Assembly: GCF_019175385.1 (NCBI RefSeq)
Contig: NC_083344.1
Span: 62,992,782 to 63,056,781, forward strand
Direction of reading: 5' to 3'
From: Lycium barbarum
Lineage: Eukaryota; Streptophyta; Magnoliopsida; Solanales; Solanaceae
DNA: 64,000 nucleotides
The position numbers and the translations under genes are program-made. How positions within the stretch are numbered: position 1 is the stretch's first letter; each line of letters starts with the position of its first letter. The notes beneath the pieces were generated by a model. The model was not told the origin of the DNA. It was given only the letters and a program-made list of their open reading frames with translations, and did not search any database. Below, piece after piece: positions 12,046-23,495 of the stretch.

Positions 12046-13367
12046 TGTCACGCCCCAAACCCGTTTGGGACGGACTATGCCTTATATGAACTACTATGAA
12101 CCTGTACGAGTAATATGACATAACTTGAATAGCAAAAAAAATCTGTAAATCACTTTTGTACATCAATGATGGCCAACTAACCCATGACATGCAACTATTG
12201 TGAACTTGGGTCCGGTGATATAACATAACTCGAAAGGCAAATGCAATATATGAACAACTTCTATATATAAATATGTGGCCACTGGCCTCTAATAAACTCT
12301 GACTCATGCAACTATATACAAATGAATCCATATGTACTGTCTTTGAAGCCTCTACAAATATTTGTACTGTACAACTGATGCACATGTCGGGACAGAGCCC
12401 CGACTTACCCATAAATCTGTGTACATGAAGACTCTAGATCTGACTCAGCTCTAGATAGAAGTGGCGCCTACAGCATGTCACTGAGAGTCTGCAATTATCT
12501 AACAAGGATGTCTGCCAACCTGTATATCTGAACCTGCAATGTGAAACATAACAAATGCAGCGTCCCCAGCCAATGGACGTCAGTATAGAAAGATTGTATC
12601 GAGTACGTAAGGCAGACATGAATCATATATAAAATCAACTGAAGCTCATAGAAGAGACAACTGAAATGTAATCAAACAAGTACAATTTTGAGGCTCTGAA
12701 CTTTGTTTAGGATTTTTCTAATGATATCTTTAATTCACTACGTGGAGCGACGTTCTGTGATCGCTTACTGTAATACTTGGGACCATTGTTCATTAGATTC
12801 TTTATTTACTTTCTGTAGAACTTGTATGCCAGACTAGGCCAAATGGGATACTACATACAATATCAATGTAATATCTGTGTAGCCCGTAGGCAAGTATCTA
12901 TAACTGTATGCACCTGCTTCTAACTCACACTATATAAATAATACTGAAATAGGGAAACAACTGAGAATCAAGGATACTCTCAAGGTATACTTACCTGCTC
13001 TAGCCCAACTCATATATAGTATACTAATATAGCTAACCGGCCACATATAGTGCTCAATGTATCTCTATATATCTCTATCCAGCCATATAAGGCTCGGTAT
13101 ATCTCTGTGGCCCGAAGGCAAGTGTATAGTACTGTAAATGACATAAATATACATATATATATATATATACACACACATACGTATACTCTCTATTACTTGA
13201 CTAGACATGGGATAACATCAGCTGCACATGGATTCTTGACAAGGAAAGCTAAGACAAGAGTGACATGAGACAACATAGGCAATAAAGGTTCTGTAATATA
13301 CTTTTTTCTTATACGCTCGTTCGAATCTATTCATAATATGGATTCATGCCAAGAAAAGAAAGGGAAT
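12046..13367 (-). repeat. antisense divergent gypsy LTR fragment, broken by C1
   Basis: Begins with TGTCACGCCCC, the reverse of an LTR 3' end. Reversed, it shows a divergent form of the common LTR motif: ACTGACGTCC, then GGGGACGCTGC, near 12550-12610. It contains an (AT)n(AC)n stretch at about 13146-13181. Towards the right it reaches CATGCCAAGAAAAG, the pyrimidine-rich block downstream of the donor-like site seen in other LTRs, and is cut there by C1. The final five bases (GGAAT, 13363-13367) are the probable left target duplication of C1. Confidence 0.65.
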
Positions 13368-15094
13368 TGTTATATCCCGTATCTTGTACATTCAGATACT
13401 TCAAGATAATCGCGATAAGTTAAGGGCAAGGCTATATTTTGATCTTGTTTAATACACAAGTTGTTTATGAAATTTTTTTGATGTGGAAATATTAAGAAAG
13501 GCTAGGGGTAAAAATGAAAATTCACAAGATAGCTCATGAAAATATTAAGGAAAATTTGGGGTTAAAAGTTAATTTTGGAAAGTTAGTAATTCTTGAACAA
13601 TAGGCCAAGTGGCCGTGCAAGGGGGTGTGGGCTATGGCCCACATGGATGCATAATATAAGTAAGTAAAAGGTGACTAATTAATCATATTTATCACCTTCA
13701 TCCTTTAGAAGCTTGGAGAGACTTGGAGAGAAAAGAAAGAAGAAGGCCATTCGGCCAAGGTGACCAATATTGAGGTCCAAAAATCTTGATCAAAAAAAAT
13801 ATTTTCTTCTAGCAATCCCACCAATTGGAAGGTCCTCTTTAACGTGGAGTAGTTGTTAGGGCAAGTAAACCTTTCATTCTTGCAAGGAGCAACCCTAGCC
13901 AAGTTAAGAAGACAAGTGGAAAAGGTAAGGTTTAATCCTCTTTTTATATGTTAAGAATGGTTTGTGAATGTTGTAGTATGTAGAAATGAATGAAATTCAT
14001 GAAATTTTGTGTGTTGGGGTTGAGCCGTGTAGGTATGGTGCTTGGCCGTGTGTGTGTTGTTTTGTGTAGAAGTGATGAGCTAATTTTACCTAATATTTAG
14101 TTGTTGTTGTTGTGGATTCTATGATGCAAATGAAGGTTTAGGGATTCAAATTGAAGTTGAAATTGTTGTGGGCTGTTTTAGAAGCCAATGTGATTTGAAA
14201 GTAGTCTTCTTGTATTTATGGAAAATAATGTTGTTAGTGTGTGAATTGTTGGTGTAGTTCATGAATTTGAAAGAAGGAAATGTGTTGTTATTGCTCTTGT
14301 TGCATTTGGAAGGTTTCGGGTGAAGTGGTTTTGGTTGGGTTGTTTGAATATTGTGCGGATTGTTTGAAGTGTTCTTGAGTTTTGTTTGAATGGTTTCGGA
14401 TTAGTATTTGAGTGTGCGAGCATTGGTGTTAGCTTGATTGTATGTAGTTGAAGTGAATGTAAATGGAATGCTGTCGAATTATGTAAAAAGGAGTTGCTAA
14501 TGTTAGAATGTGTTTTGAATTAATTGTTGATGTTGATAATATGGTTGTTGGTATTGTTGTTGATGATCTGGCCGAGTTGAATTCTCGGGGTTGTTGAAGT
14601 TACAGGGGAAATGCTGCCCAAATTTCTGTAGACAAGTGCTAGCTTAGGATTGAATTCCTAAGTACTTGTAGCTAACGTTTAGTATTTAATGACGTTATTG
14701 TAGATCTTGCGAAAGCCACGACTTAAGTTGGACTAGCGTAGGAAGCGGGCAAGGTATGTAAGGCTTACCCTTTCTTTCTTTTGGCATGATTCTTATGAAA
14801 CAAACAGACGACGTATATGTGTGATATCAAAGAAACTCCTATTCTTAGAGCCACTAGGATGGCTAATATTCTTGATTTCCATGAGCTATTTCATATGGTT
14901 TTGATACGTATCTATGATTTCCAAAGCTCTATTTGATATGTTTTCGAGTTTGTCTATGATTCTTATTCACTTCTTGACATGAGTACGCTCGGTATAGTTG
15001 AGCTTATTGTATGGTTGAATAACGAGTAAAGCATAAAGAGTTCATGTCCCTAAAAGGGTTCTGTAAGTATCAATGTCTCTAACTTTTGTATACA
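13368..15094 (+). repeat. 5' LTR of element C1, first part
   Basis: Begins TGTTATATCCCG and matches the C2 LTR from 19780 onwards. It contains a donor-like AAAG|GTAAGG near 13925, TTGTAG ending at 14703 and AAG|GTATGT at 14754, bounding a 50-nt segment. It is interrupted at 15094 by a solo LTR and resumes at 17390. Confidence 0.88.
14704..14753 (+). other. 50-nt exon-like segment in the C1 LTR
   Basis: Bounded upstream by TTGTAG and downstream by CAAG|GTATGTAAGG with a pyrimidine-rich run. The same arrangement, 50 or 51 nt long, occurs in the C2, C3, D, E and H LTRs. It is a candidate leader exon; splicing is inferred. Confidence 0.4.
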
Positions 15095-17389
15095 TGTTAC
15101 ACCTCGGAAAATTTCCCGTTGGAACGCAAGTAAATGGACTAGTAATGCATGCAAATGGATGTGGACGATTAGAATGAGAAGTCTAAGAAATACGAAAAGT
15201 TGCAGATTTGAAATCTGCCCAGTGGTCGTAAAGTGGTAATACGGACCGTAAACTGGTATACGGTCCGTAAACTGGCAGTCGTAAATTGCCATGCAAGGTT
15301 TCAACTTTCTGCCCAGTTGAGAAGTGGTAAAGTACGACCAGGAGGACGGACCGTAAAGTGATTTACGGCCCGTAAACCATGGTCGTAAATCACCATGTTG
15401 GCAGCATGAGTTTTCTGGTTCTGTTATGGTTAAAGACGACCACGAGGGACAGTCCGTAAACCTCCATAGACGCCCACTGTTCACCCAGCACAGATTTTTG
15501 CAAGTCATTAAATAAGGGGACCAACACTTGTTTTATTTCATTACAACATTTCACCACTTCTCTCAAAAACCTCTCTCTACATTTATTATACAAGTTTTCA
15601 AGGATATTTGAGGATCAACAACATAAAACAAGGTGAATCAAGAGTAAGAACATCATCAAAGATCATCTAGGTCAAGAAATCCAAAGGGAGAAAAAACTAG
15701 GGTTTTGCTCAAAGTGGAGTATTATTAACCAAAGCTTGTTCCTACAACTTCTAAGGTACGATTCATGATTTTTACATGATGTTTAAGGTATTGAAGAGTT
15801 GAAATACATGGATTGTATAAAATAAGGTCAAGTAGGTCATGAATGATGAATAGTGACATTTTGAGAAATAGTTTGAATTGAATCATGAATGTTGTTGTGT
15901 TGTGATATGAATGCATTATAAATGGTACTAAGATCATGAACTAGACACTTTAGATGAATGGACGAAGTTGGATGTTATGACCATGAATATGGGTGAATTA
16001 GAGGCAAATTAAGGAATCTAAATAATGTGGATAATGTGAATGACTAATGGCTATTGTTATGATATTAATGAAGGTATAGACGCTAGCATTGGAAGGAAGC
16101 GTGCAAGTGTAGAATAGTCCGACGAAAAGGTATGTAAGGCTAACCCTTCTTTCATAAGGCATGGTTCCTTGGCCAAACTATTAAATCCTCTATATGAGTA
16201 TGTTGTATTCAAATGATTGACACTCTGAGTTCATAAGCTCACGATCCTCGATATGTGCTACGATTGTACTACGCACCCCATATGACGAGTAAGCATAATA
16301 TATAGATGTAGCGAAAATGATGATGATTGTGATGACGATGATAATAATAATGATGCTAAAGGTGCCTACGGGCTATTATACTTACATGTGCCTATGAAGG
16401 GTTATAATGACACCCCGAGCTTATAACGCCGGGTAGGATATATGTATATGAATATGTATAAATATGTATACGATTACAAAACACGCGCACACCTCTGCAG
16501 ATGGTACGGATAACCCTGAACCCTTGGTAGGGCCAGATATGAGTAACCTTGAGCCTTGGTTGGCCAAGTATGTATGAAACACCGATCCTATGAGGTCGGG
16601 TATGCTATGTATATGAAATGACTATGTATATAATATGAATATGAATGTGATAAGACTATGTATAAGAATACGAATAAGGACATGTATACGAATCTGAGCA
16701 CAAGTATGGTACGAGTACTATTATGGAATACGGATGATGACGTAGGTGTACTAATACGTATGAAAAAATGAAAAGTCCTACGAAAGGCAGGTAAGTACTA
16801 TGGCGATGATATTATTGTCTACCCTCCTATGCTATTTCATATGTTGTTCATTATGCTTATATATCGATGTTGATCATGCTTTACATACTCAGTACATTCT
16901 TCGTACTAACGTCCTTTTGTTGTGGACGCTGCGTCATGCCCGCAGGTGCACAGGGAGACAGACTTGATCCATAGCTGCTTATTCAGAGATTGCATAGCAG
17001 AGCTCCATTTCTTTCGGAGCCGTAGCTTTTGGGTACTTATTCTTTTGTGTATGTAATTATGGGCATAGCGGGGTCCTGTCCCGCTCATGTGATATGTTAT
17101 ACTCTTCTTAGAGGCTCGTAGTCACGTGTATATGGTTAGATATGTCCGGCCTTGTCGGCCTATATTTTGTATGACATTTTGTTGGCCTCGTCGGCCCATG
17201 TACATTGTTGTGGCACAGATGCCTATGATGATTAAAGATGTTGTCGTCCAATGGGACTAGTTGATGAATGAATGGAAATGTATGTCTAATTACGTGGCTC
17301 ACCTAGATGTAAGCATAAGAGTAAGCTAAGAGGGTGCCTGGGTGGGCTAGCACCGGGTGCTCCTCGCGGCCCCGAGTCGGGTCGTGACA
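15095..17389 (+). mobile_element. solo LTR (A2) inserted in the C1 LTR
   Basis: A 2295-bp LTR, TGTTACACCTCGG to GTCGTGACA, related to the element A LTR: same start, palindrome cluster at 15225-15475, and hairpin motif near 16880-16950 with CGCAGGTGC. The flanks are ATACA (15090-15094) and ATATA (17390-17394), a target duplication with one C/T change. The C1 LTR continues on both sides. No internal sequence remains, so it arose by LTR-LTR recombination after insertion. Confidence 0.88.
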
Positions 17390-18568
17390 ATATAGTCTTG
17401 GATTGCTTTGGACACGTTCGTAGAGGTTCTGTGGTAAAAGTGTCCATAACTTTCTCATACTAAACCGGATTGACTCGAAACGTGTTTATGATCCTCAAGA
17501 GTCGATTTGCGTACTTACCTATCGAGTCTTAAGAAAAGTTGAGTTATGTGCATATAGTTTCTCACTACTCTGCTCGTGCATGCCTCAATATGTTTTTTTC
17601 ACTGAGTCCCGGGCCGGGTATGTTATCGTGCGCATTCCACTGCATTGTTCATCGAGTCCTTCACTAGAGGGCTGGGTACGGTATATGTATATGATGACAT
17701 GATGAGATGATGATATGTTATGGCGGCCAAGAGGGCATATGATGACTTTATTCACCGAGTCCCTCACTAGAGGGACGGGTACGGTAGCATGCTGACATGA
17801 TGACATGACTTTATTCATCGAGTCCCTCACTAGAGGGCCGGGTACGGTACATGTATACTTATATTCATGATGACGTGATGACATGATCTTATCCACCGAG
17901 TCCTATAATGGGCCGGGTACGGTATATGATATTGGTATGCTTGATTTTGTTTCGTAATGCACAGGTACAGTGTTTTTTTTATTATTATCATACTTGTCTC
18001 CTAGAATCTCAATTTCAGTCATGATCTACCTAATTGCATTTCATGCCATACATGCTCAGTACATATTCCGTACTGACCCCCTTTCTTCGGGGGTTGTGTT
18101 TCATGCCCGCAGGTATAGACGCACACGTGGGTGACCCGACAACTTAGGACATCTATCCTGTTGCTTTGGAGTGCTCCCTTGTTCCGGAGCCCATACTTTT
18201 GGTACAGATCCTTCCATTGTATATATATATATATATATATGACTGTTTCAGGGTACGGCGGGTCCCTGTCCCGTCATCTGATGTTGCTGTTACTCTTAGA
18301 GGTCTGTAGACATGTATGTGGGTCGTGGGTCGTGGGTCGTGGGTCGTATTTGTACAGTGATGTTTATATGGTTTGTGTTCAGCATTCCCCTACACTACGA
18401 TGGCCTGACCGGCTTGTATGCGACACTATAAGTAACAATTTAAATGATATGTTGTCTTGTATGAATGAAAGTCCCTAATATGCTAAACGCAAGTAGATTT
18501 TGGCTAGTTGGTATGTACGAGTGTCCATCTCGGGCACTGGTCACGGCCTACGGGGTTGGGTCGTGACA
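17390..18568 (+). repeat. 5' LTR of element C1, second part
   Basis: Resumes with AGTCTTGGAT as in the C2 LTR near 21535, but with a deletion relative to it. It holds repeats built around CACCGAGTCCCTCACTAGAG and GGGCCGGGTACGGT (17610-17930), the common hairpin motif (18047-18115), an (AT)n run at 18220-18240, and four copies of the 7-mer GGGTCGT near 18322-18350. It ends GTCGTGACA at 18568. Confidence 0.88.
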
Positions 18569-18572
18569 AAAG

Positions 18573-18584
18573 TGGTATCAGAGC
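18573..18584 (+). other. primer binding site of element C1
   Basis: TGGTATCAGAGC, four bases after the LTR end; complementary to initiator-Met tRNA. Confidence 0.92.
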
Positions 18585-18625
18585 AGTTCGTCCTCGGAAT
18601 GCCTATAGGCCGTGTCTAGTAGAGT

Positions 18626-18665
18626 CTTGTTTATCGGTGTGTGGTGCACCACATCTATAAATAGA
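18626..18665 (+). promoter_or_regulatory. leader hairpin with GTGCAC loop, element C1
   Basis: The lower stem CTTGTTTAT pairs with ATAAATAGA (18657-18665) with two G-U pairs and one terminal mismatch. The upper stem GGTGTG (18636-18641) pairs with CACATC (18650-18655). The loop TGGTGCAC holds the palindrome GTGCAC (18644-18649). The motif AGATCGTGCGATAG follows at 18707-18720. Confidence 0.6.
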
Positions 18666-18771
18666 AAGCTACAGGACATTTAGGATGTTACCTTTCCTTC
18701 GATCTTAGATCGTGCGATAGAGCTGTATTATTAGGATGGTTCCTCTCTAACGAATTGCTATGTTTACAGTG

Positions 18772-19633
18772 ATGCCTCTGAAAAAAGCGACTGCTGTCCA
18801 GAAGGGCAAAACAGTAGCGGGGGATACTAGCCAGACTAGGAGAGTTACCAGAGCCCACGCCTAGATCATGCCCGAGGTTGTGCTCCAGTCTACGAGTTCT
18901 GCGACAGCGCCACTTCCAGAGGAACCTAGGGCAGCGACAGCTCCAAGTCAGGGGGCAGCGACAGCCAGGGGCGGAGGACAGAGCAATGAGAAATGCTGTA
19001 CAGTTGCTGACTAGATTAGTAGCGAGGCAGGCTCGCAGGCCTGGACCAGGAGGTGATTATGTGGATAGACATGACAGCTTGAGGGTTCGTGACTTCTTGA
19101 CTTGTAATCCTCCGGAGTTTTATGGGTCAAAGCCCGAGGAGGATCCCCAGGACTTTATTCGACAGATGCAGCGCACACTGAGGCTAATTAAGGCCTCTAA
19201 GACTGAGTCTGTCGAGATGGCTTCCTACCGGTTGCGTGATGTGGCAGTTTATTGGTATGAGTCCTGGGAGTTATCTAGGGGCGAGGGTGCTCCCCCTGCG
19301 GTGTGGGATGAATTTACAGAGGCCTTCCTTGGCCACTTTCTCCCTCCCGAGGTGCGGCGAGCTAGGGTTGACAGATTTCTACAGTTGAGACAGAGGGGCA
19401 GAAGCGTTCGGGAGTACAGCCTAGAGTTCAACTCTTTGGCTAGATATGCGCCCACTATCGTAGCTGATATGACTGATCGGGTGCATCGCTATGTGATGGG
19501 GTTGGATGATTATCTGATTGATAACTGCATGGCAATGGCTTCCCAGCCAGGGATGGACATCGCTCGGGTACAGGCGTATGCACAGAGAATGGAGGATCGA
19601 CGCAGAGGAATAGCCATCCTAGTGGCTCTAGGA
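18772..19633 (+). pseudogene. truncated gag of element C1
   Basis: Starts MPLKKATAVQKGK, stops at codon 31 (TAG at 18862), continues as MPEVVLQSTSS, and shifts frame around 18950-18975. It then gives a good gag capsid region in the frame of 18878: PGAEDRAM, FLTCNPPEFYGSKPEEDPQDFI, MASYRLRDVAVYWYESW, FLGHFLPPEVRRARVDRFL and SLEFNSLARYAPTIVADMTDRVHRYVMGLDDYL. The match fades after MEDRRR (about 19600) and ends near 19633, where antisense LTR sequence begins. No zinc knuckle or pol follows. Confidence 0.88.
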
Positions 19634-19779
19634 ATAGGAATTTCTTTGGAATCGTATATATGTCGTATATTCATTTCACAACGATCATGCCAAAAAGAAA
19701 GAAGGGTTAGCTTTACATACCTTTAGCGCTTATTTGTCACACAATATGTATACGCTGCCCAATAATACTTCAACCTATA
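19634..19779 (-). repeat. antisense LTR piece F, left of C2
   Basis: It contains CATGCCAAAAAGAAAG and GCTTTACATACC, the reverse of the donor-like GGTATGTAAAGC block found in other LTRs. The last 43 bases (19737-19779), ending in CTATA, are the target of C2 and recur identically at 41118-41160. LTR F appears to resume at 44721. Confidence 0.65.
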
Positions 19780-21147
19780 TGTTATATCCCGCACTTTTGT
19801 ACATTCGGATAATTCAAGATAATCGCGGGAAGTTAAGGACGAGGTTATGCTTTGATTTTTGTTTAGCACACAAGTTGTTCATGAATGTTTTTGAAGTAGA
19901 AATATTAAGGAAGGCTAGGGGTAAAACGGGAAATTCACAAGGTGGACTCATAGAAATACGGAGGAAGGCTAAGGGAAAATTTGGAATTTGGAAAATTATT
20001 TTTCATGAATTGCAAGACAAAAAAAAAAGTTGGGCTTGGATAATTTGGGGCCAAATGGCCAGCCATGGAAGAAGTGGGCCAAGGCCCACATGAACTTAAA
20101 ATAAATAATACAAAGAGGACCAATTCATACATTCATCTTATCACTTGGAACATTCAAGAAATTAGGAGAAGAAAAAAAAAGAAGACAACAACATAAGGCC
20201 ATTCGGCCATACTTGGGAAAAGAAGAACCTTGAGAAAAATTGTCCAAAAATTATTTTCCTACTAATTGGAAGGTCCCTAGCAAAGTGAAGTACTTGTTGG
20301 AGCAAGAGAAACATCTATTCTTGCAAGAAACAACTTTAGCCAAGAGAGAAGTTGAAGGAAAAGGTAAGATTTAATCCTCTTTTTATATGTTATGGATGGT
20401 TGTGTATGTTGTAGTAGGTGTGGATGGGTGAAATTCATGAAAATATGGACATATAGTTGTGGCCGTGTGTATAGAGTTGTGGCCGTGTATGTTGTGTAGA
20501 ATTAAGGGGCTAATTTTACTTAGTATTTTGGTTATTGTTGTTATGGATTCCATGTTGGTAATGAGAGTTTAATGATCCTAGTGAAGTTGTAATGGTTGGA
20601 GACTTGTTTTAGAAGTTAATGTGAATTGAATATAGTGTTCTTGTAATTATGGAAGATAATGTTGTTAGTGTGAATTGTTGGTGTAATTCGTGAAGTTGAA
20701 AGAAAGAAATGTGTTGTCATTGTTCTTGTTGAGTTTGGAAGATTTCGGGTGGTATGTTGGTTTGTCTGTTTGAAATGTCGAGCGGATTGTTTGAAGCGTT
20801 CTTGAATATTGTTCGAATGGTTTCGGATTAGTACTTGAATATGTAAGCAAATATGAATTGAACTTAAGTGAAATGTCGTTGAAGTTTGTAGAAAGAATGT
20901 CGTTAACGTTGAAATGCGTTTTGAATTGATTGTTGATATTGTTAGAGTGACTATTGGTATTGTTGTCGATGATTTGGCCGAGTTAAATTCTCGGATTTGT
21001 TGTTAATGATTTGGCCGAGATGAATTCTCGGGGTTGTTGAATTTACAGAGGAAATGCTGCCGAAATTTCTGTAAATAAAGTCTTGATTTGGAAGTGGACT
21101 CCTAAGTGTTTATGGCTAATGTTTGGTATGTACGAATGTTGTTGTAG

Positions 21148-21197
21148 ATCGTGCGAGCCAGAGACTCAAATTTGGATTAGCGTAGAAAGCGGGCAAG
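21148..21197 (+). other. 50-nt exon-like segment in the C2 LTR
   Basis: Bounded by GTTGTTGTAG and CAAG|GTATGTAAGG. Its partner in LTR C3 is 42529-42578. Candidate leader exon, inferred. Confidence 0.4.
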
Positions 21198-22109
21198 GTA
21201 TGTAAGGCTTTCCCTTTCTTTCTTCTGGCATGATCTTTATGAACAAGTAAATGATGTATATGTATGATTCCAAAGATATTCCTAATCTTAGAGCCACTAG
21301 GATGGCTAATATTTTTGATCTCCATAACTCACTTCATATGGTTCCGATACGTATCCATGATTCCGAAGCTCTATTGATAAGTTTCTGAGTTTGTCTACGA
21401 TTCTTATTGGCCTACCGATATGAGTATACTTAGCATGGTTGAGATTATAGCATAATTGGATAATGAACCAAGTATAAGAGTTCATATTCTGAAAATGATT
21501 CTGTAAGTATTAATGTTTCTAACTTCTGCATGCAGTCTTGGATCGGGCTGAACGTTCCTCGGCAGTAATATATTATATTTACGGATCGGGCTACACGTTC
21601 CGCAGCAACACACTGTATGATGTTCTATGAGTATGCATGCATGAATCTGTTATATGTATATATGATATATGGCGTCGGTATATTGATTTGATCCATAACG
21701 GTATTCGAAAGATAATCGATACGACTAAAGCATTGATTTTTCAAATGCTAGCACGTCCGACTATTCCATCGAGTCATTGATATACTTGATATGTACATAT
21801 GATTCTAAAAGTTATATTTGATTTGATCTATACGATATCCGAAGGATACTTGATAGGATTATTGCTTCGGTTTTCCAAAAATGGCTTCCGAAATGCTCGT
21901 AGAAGGTTTTGTACTTCAAACGTCCGTAACTCTCATACTAAGCCGGATTGACCCGAAACTTGTTTCTGAGCCTTCAGGAGTCGGTAAGTATACTTGTCTA
22001 TTGAGTCTTGAATTATGTGCATGTGGTTTCGCATTATTCTGTTCGTGCAAGCCTCAGTTTGGATTTCACTGAGCCCGGGCCAGGATATGTTCTCGTGCGT
22101 ACTCCTCTG

Positions 22110-22520
22110 CATTGTTCACCGCGTCCCTCTCACTTGCGGACCGGGGCACGTTATATATGATATGTTGACATGATGATATGATGAGGGGGTGGTGGCCAGG
22201 ATGGCATATGATGACTCTATTCACCGCGTTCCGCAAAAGAGGAACGGGGCACGTTACATGCATATATGATACATGATATTGACATACATGATATATGATT
22301 CACCGCGTCCCTCACCGAGGGCCGGGGCACGTTATATGCATACATGATATATGATTCACCGCGTCCCTCACTGAGGGCCGGGGCACGTTATATGTTTACA
22401 TGATATATGATTTACCGCGTCCCTCACGGGAGGGCTGGGGCACGTTATATGTTTACATGATATATGATTTACCGCGTCCCTCACGGGAGGGCCGGGGCAC
22501 GTTATATGCATATATGATAT
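22110..22520 (+). repeat. about 56-bp tandem repeats in the C2 LTR
   Basis: Several units, each with CCGCGTCCCTCAC, a short inverted repeat (CCCTC...GAGGG), GCCGGGGCACGTTATATG and ATGATATATGATT. The same block occurs in C3 (about 43500-43890) and inverted in the D LTRs (about 31450-31760 and 37000-37310). Units vary in sequence and spacing. Confidence 0.8.
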
Positions 22521-23296
22521 ATGATTCTGTCATGCTTGATCCGTGTCTGGAAAGTGAGCTCTTTTGGCACTCTGGAAGATTTACTTATTTTCTGTACTTT
22601 TTCTGACATACGACATCGGTATACATGATTTGTGTCTGGAAGGTAGACATCTTGGTATTCTGGATGGTGTACCTAGTTCTGTACTGTTATTCCGGTTATG
22701 ATTCTGTTTTCTGTATTTCATGCCTTACATACTCAGTGCATATTCCATACTGACCCCCTTTCTTCGGGGGCTGCGCTTCATGCCCGCAGGTACATACACT
22801 TATTGTGGTGATCCGCCAGCCTAGGGTACCCATTCTGCTACTTGGGAGTGCTCCTTTGATCCGGAGCCCACACTTTTGGTACAGATCTTTCCGTTGTACA
22901 TATTTATGTATATATGACTATTCAGGGGTACGGCGGGGCCCTGTCCCGTTATATGATTTTGTTATCTTTGTTAGAGGCCTGTAGACATGTATGTGGGTCA
23001 TGGGTCGTCATGGTTCGGTTATGTCTGTCATTTGCGTCTACGCGGACCTATTTGCTATGACAGCCTTAACAGCTTGTACGTGTTTTGGTTGATATGTTCC
23101 ACGACAGCCTTGGCGGCATCTGTCTGATATGTACGTTACAGGTGACCGCTTAAGACGACGTTTGTTCTCAGCATCTATATAAACTAATATATGTCGGATA
23201 TGAAATAGTTATGGGTATGTCGATTAGGTAAGTAGGTGCGTATGGTGTCCAGCTCGGGCACTAGTCACGGCCCACGGGGTTAGGTCGTGACAAAAG

Positions 23297-23308
23297 TGGT
23301 ATCAGAGC
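23297..23308 (+). other. primer binding site of element C2
   Basis: TGGTATCAGAGC four bases after the LTR end; complementary to initiator-Met tRNA. Confidence 0.92.
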
Positions 23309-23349
23309 GGTTTGTCCTCGGAATGTCTACAGGCCGTGTCTAGTAGAGT

Positions 23350-23389
23350 TTTGTTTATCGGTGTGTTGTGCACCACATCTATAAACAGG
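23350..23389 (+). promoter_or_regulatory. leader hairpin with GTGCAC loop, element C2
   Basis: The lower stem TTTGTTTAT (23350-23358) pairs with ATAAACAGG (23381-23389), with two terminal G-U pairs. The upper stem GGTGTG (23360-23365) pairs with CACATC (23374-23379). The loop TTGTGCAC (23366-23373) holds GTGCAC. AGATCGTGCGATAG follows at 23431-23444. Confidence 0.62.
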
Positions 23390-23495
23390 AGGCTACCGGA
23401 CATTTAGGATGTCACCTTCTTTTGGATCTTAGATCGTGCGATAGATCTGTGCTATTAGGGTGGCTCTTTTCTAACGAACTGTTATGTTTTCAGCG

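Larger units (their letters stand above)
19780..23292 (+). repeat. 5' LTR of element C2
   Basis: A 3513-bp LTR, TGTTATATCCCG to GGTCGTGACA, preceded by CTATA. It has a donor-like AAG|GTAAGA at 20364, a 50-nt exon-like segment (21148-21197), a tandem-repeat block (22110-22520), and the hairpin motif with CGCAG|GTACA (22723-22793). It is very similar to LTR C3 (41161-44715). Confidence 0.93.

Noticed and set aside
12046..19779. One single antisense LTR running 12046-13367 then 19634-19779
   Set aside because: Both pieces contain the CATGCCAA block, so they overlap rather than continue each other; they are treated as separate LTR pieces.
22110..22520. CRISPR-like array
   Set aside because: Regular repeats with short spacers, but the spacers are also repeated, the block lies in a plant LTR, and no cas genes exist here.
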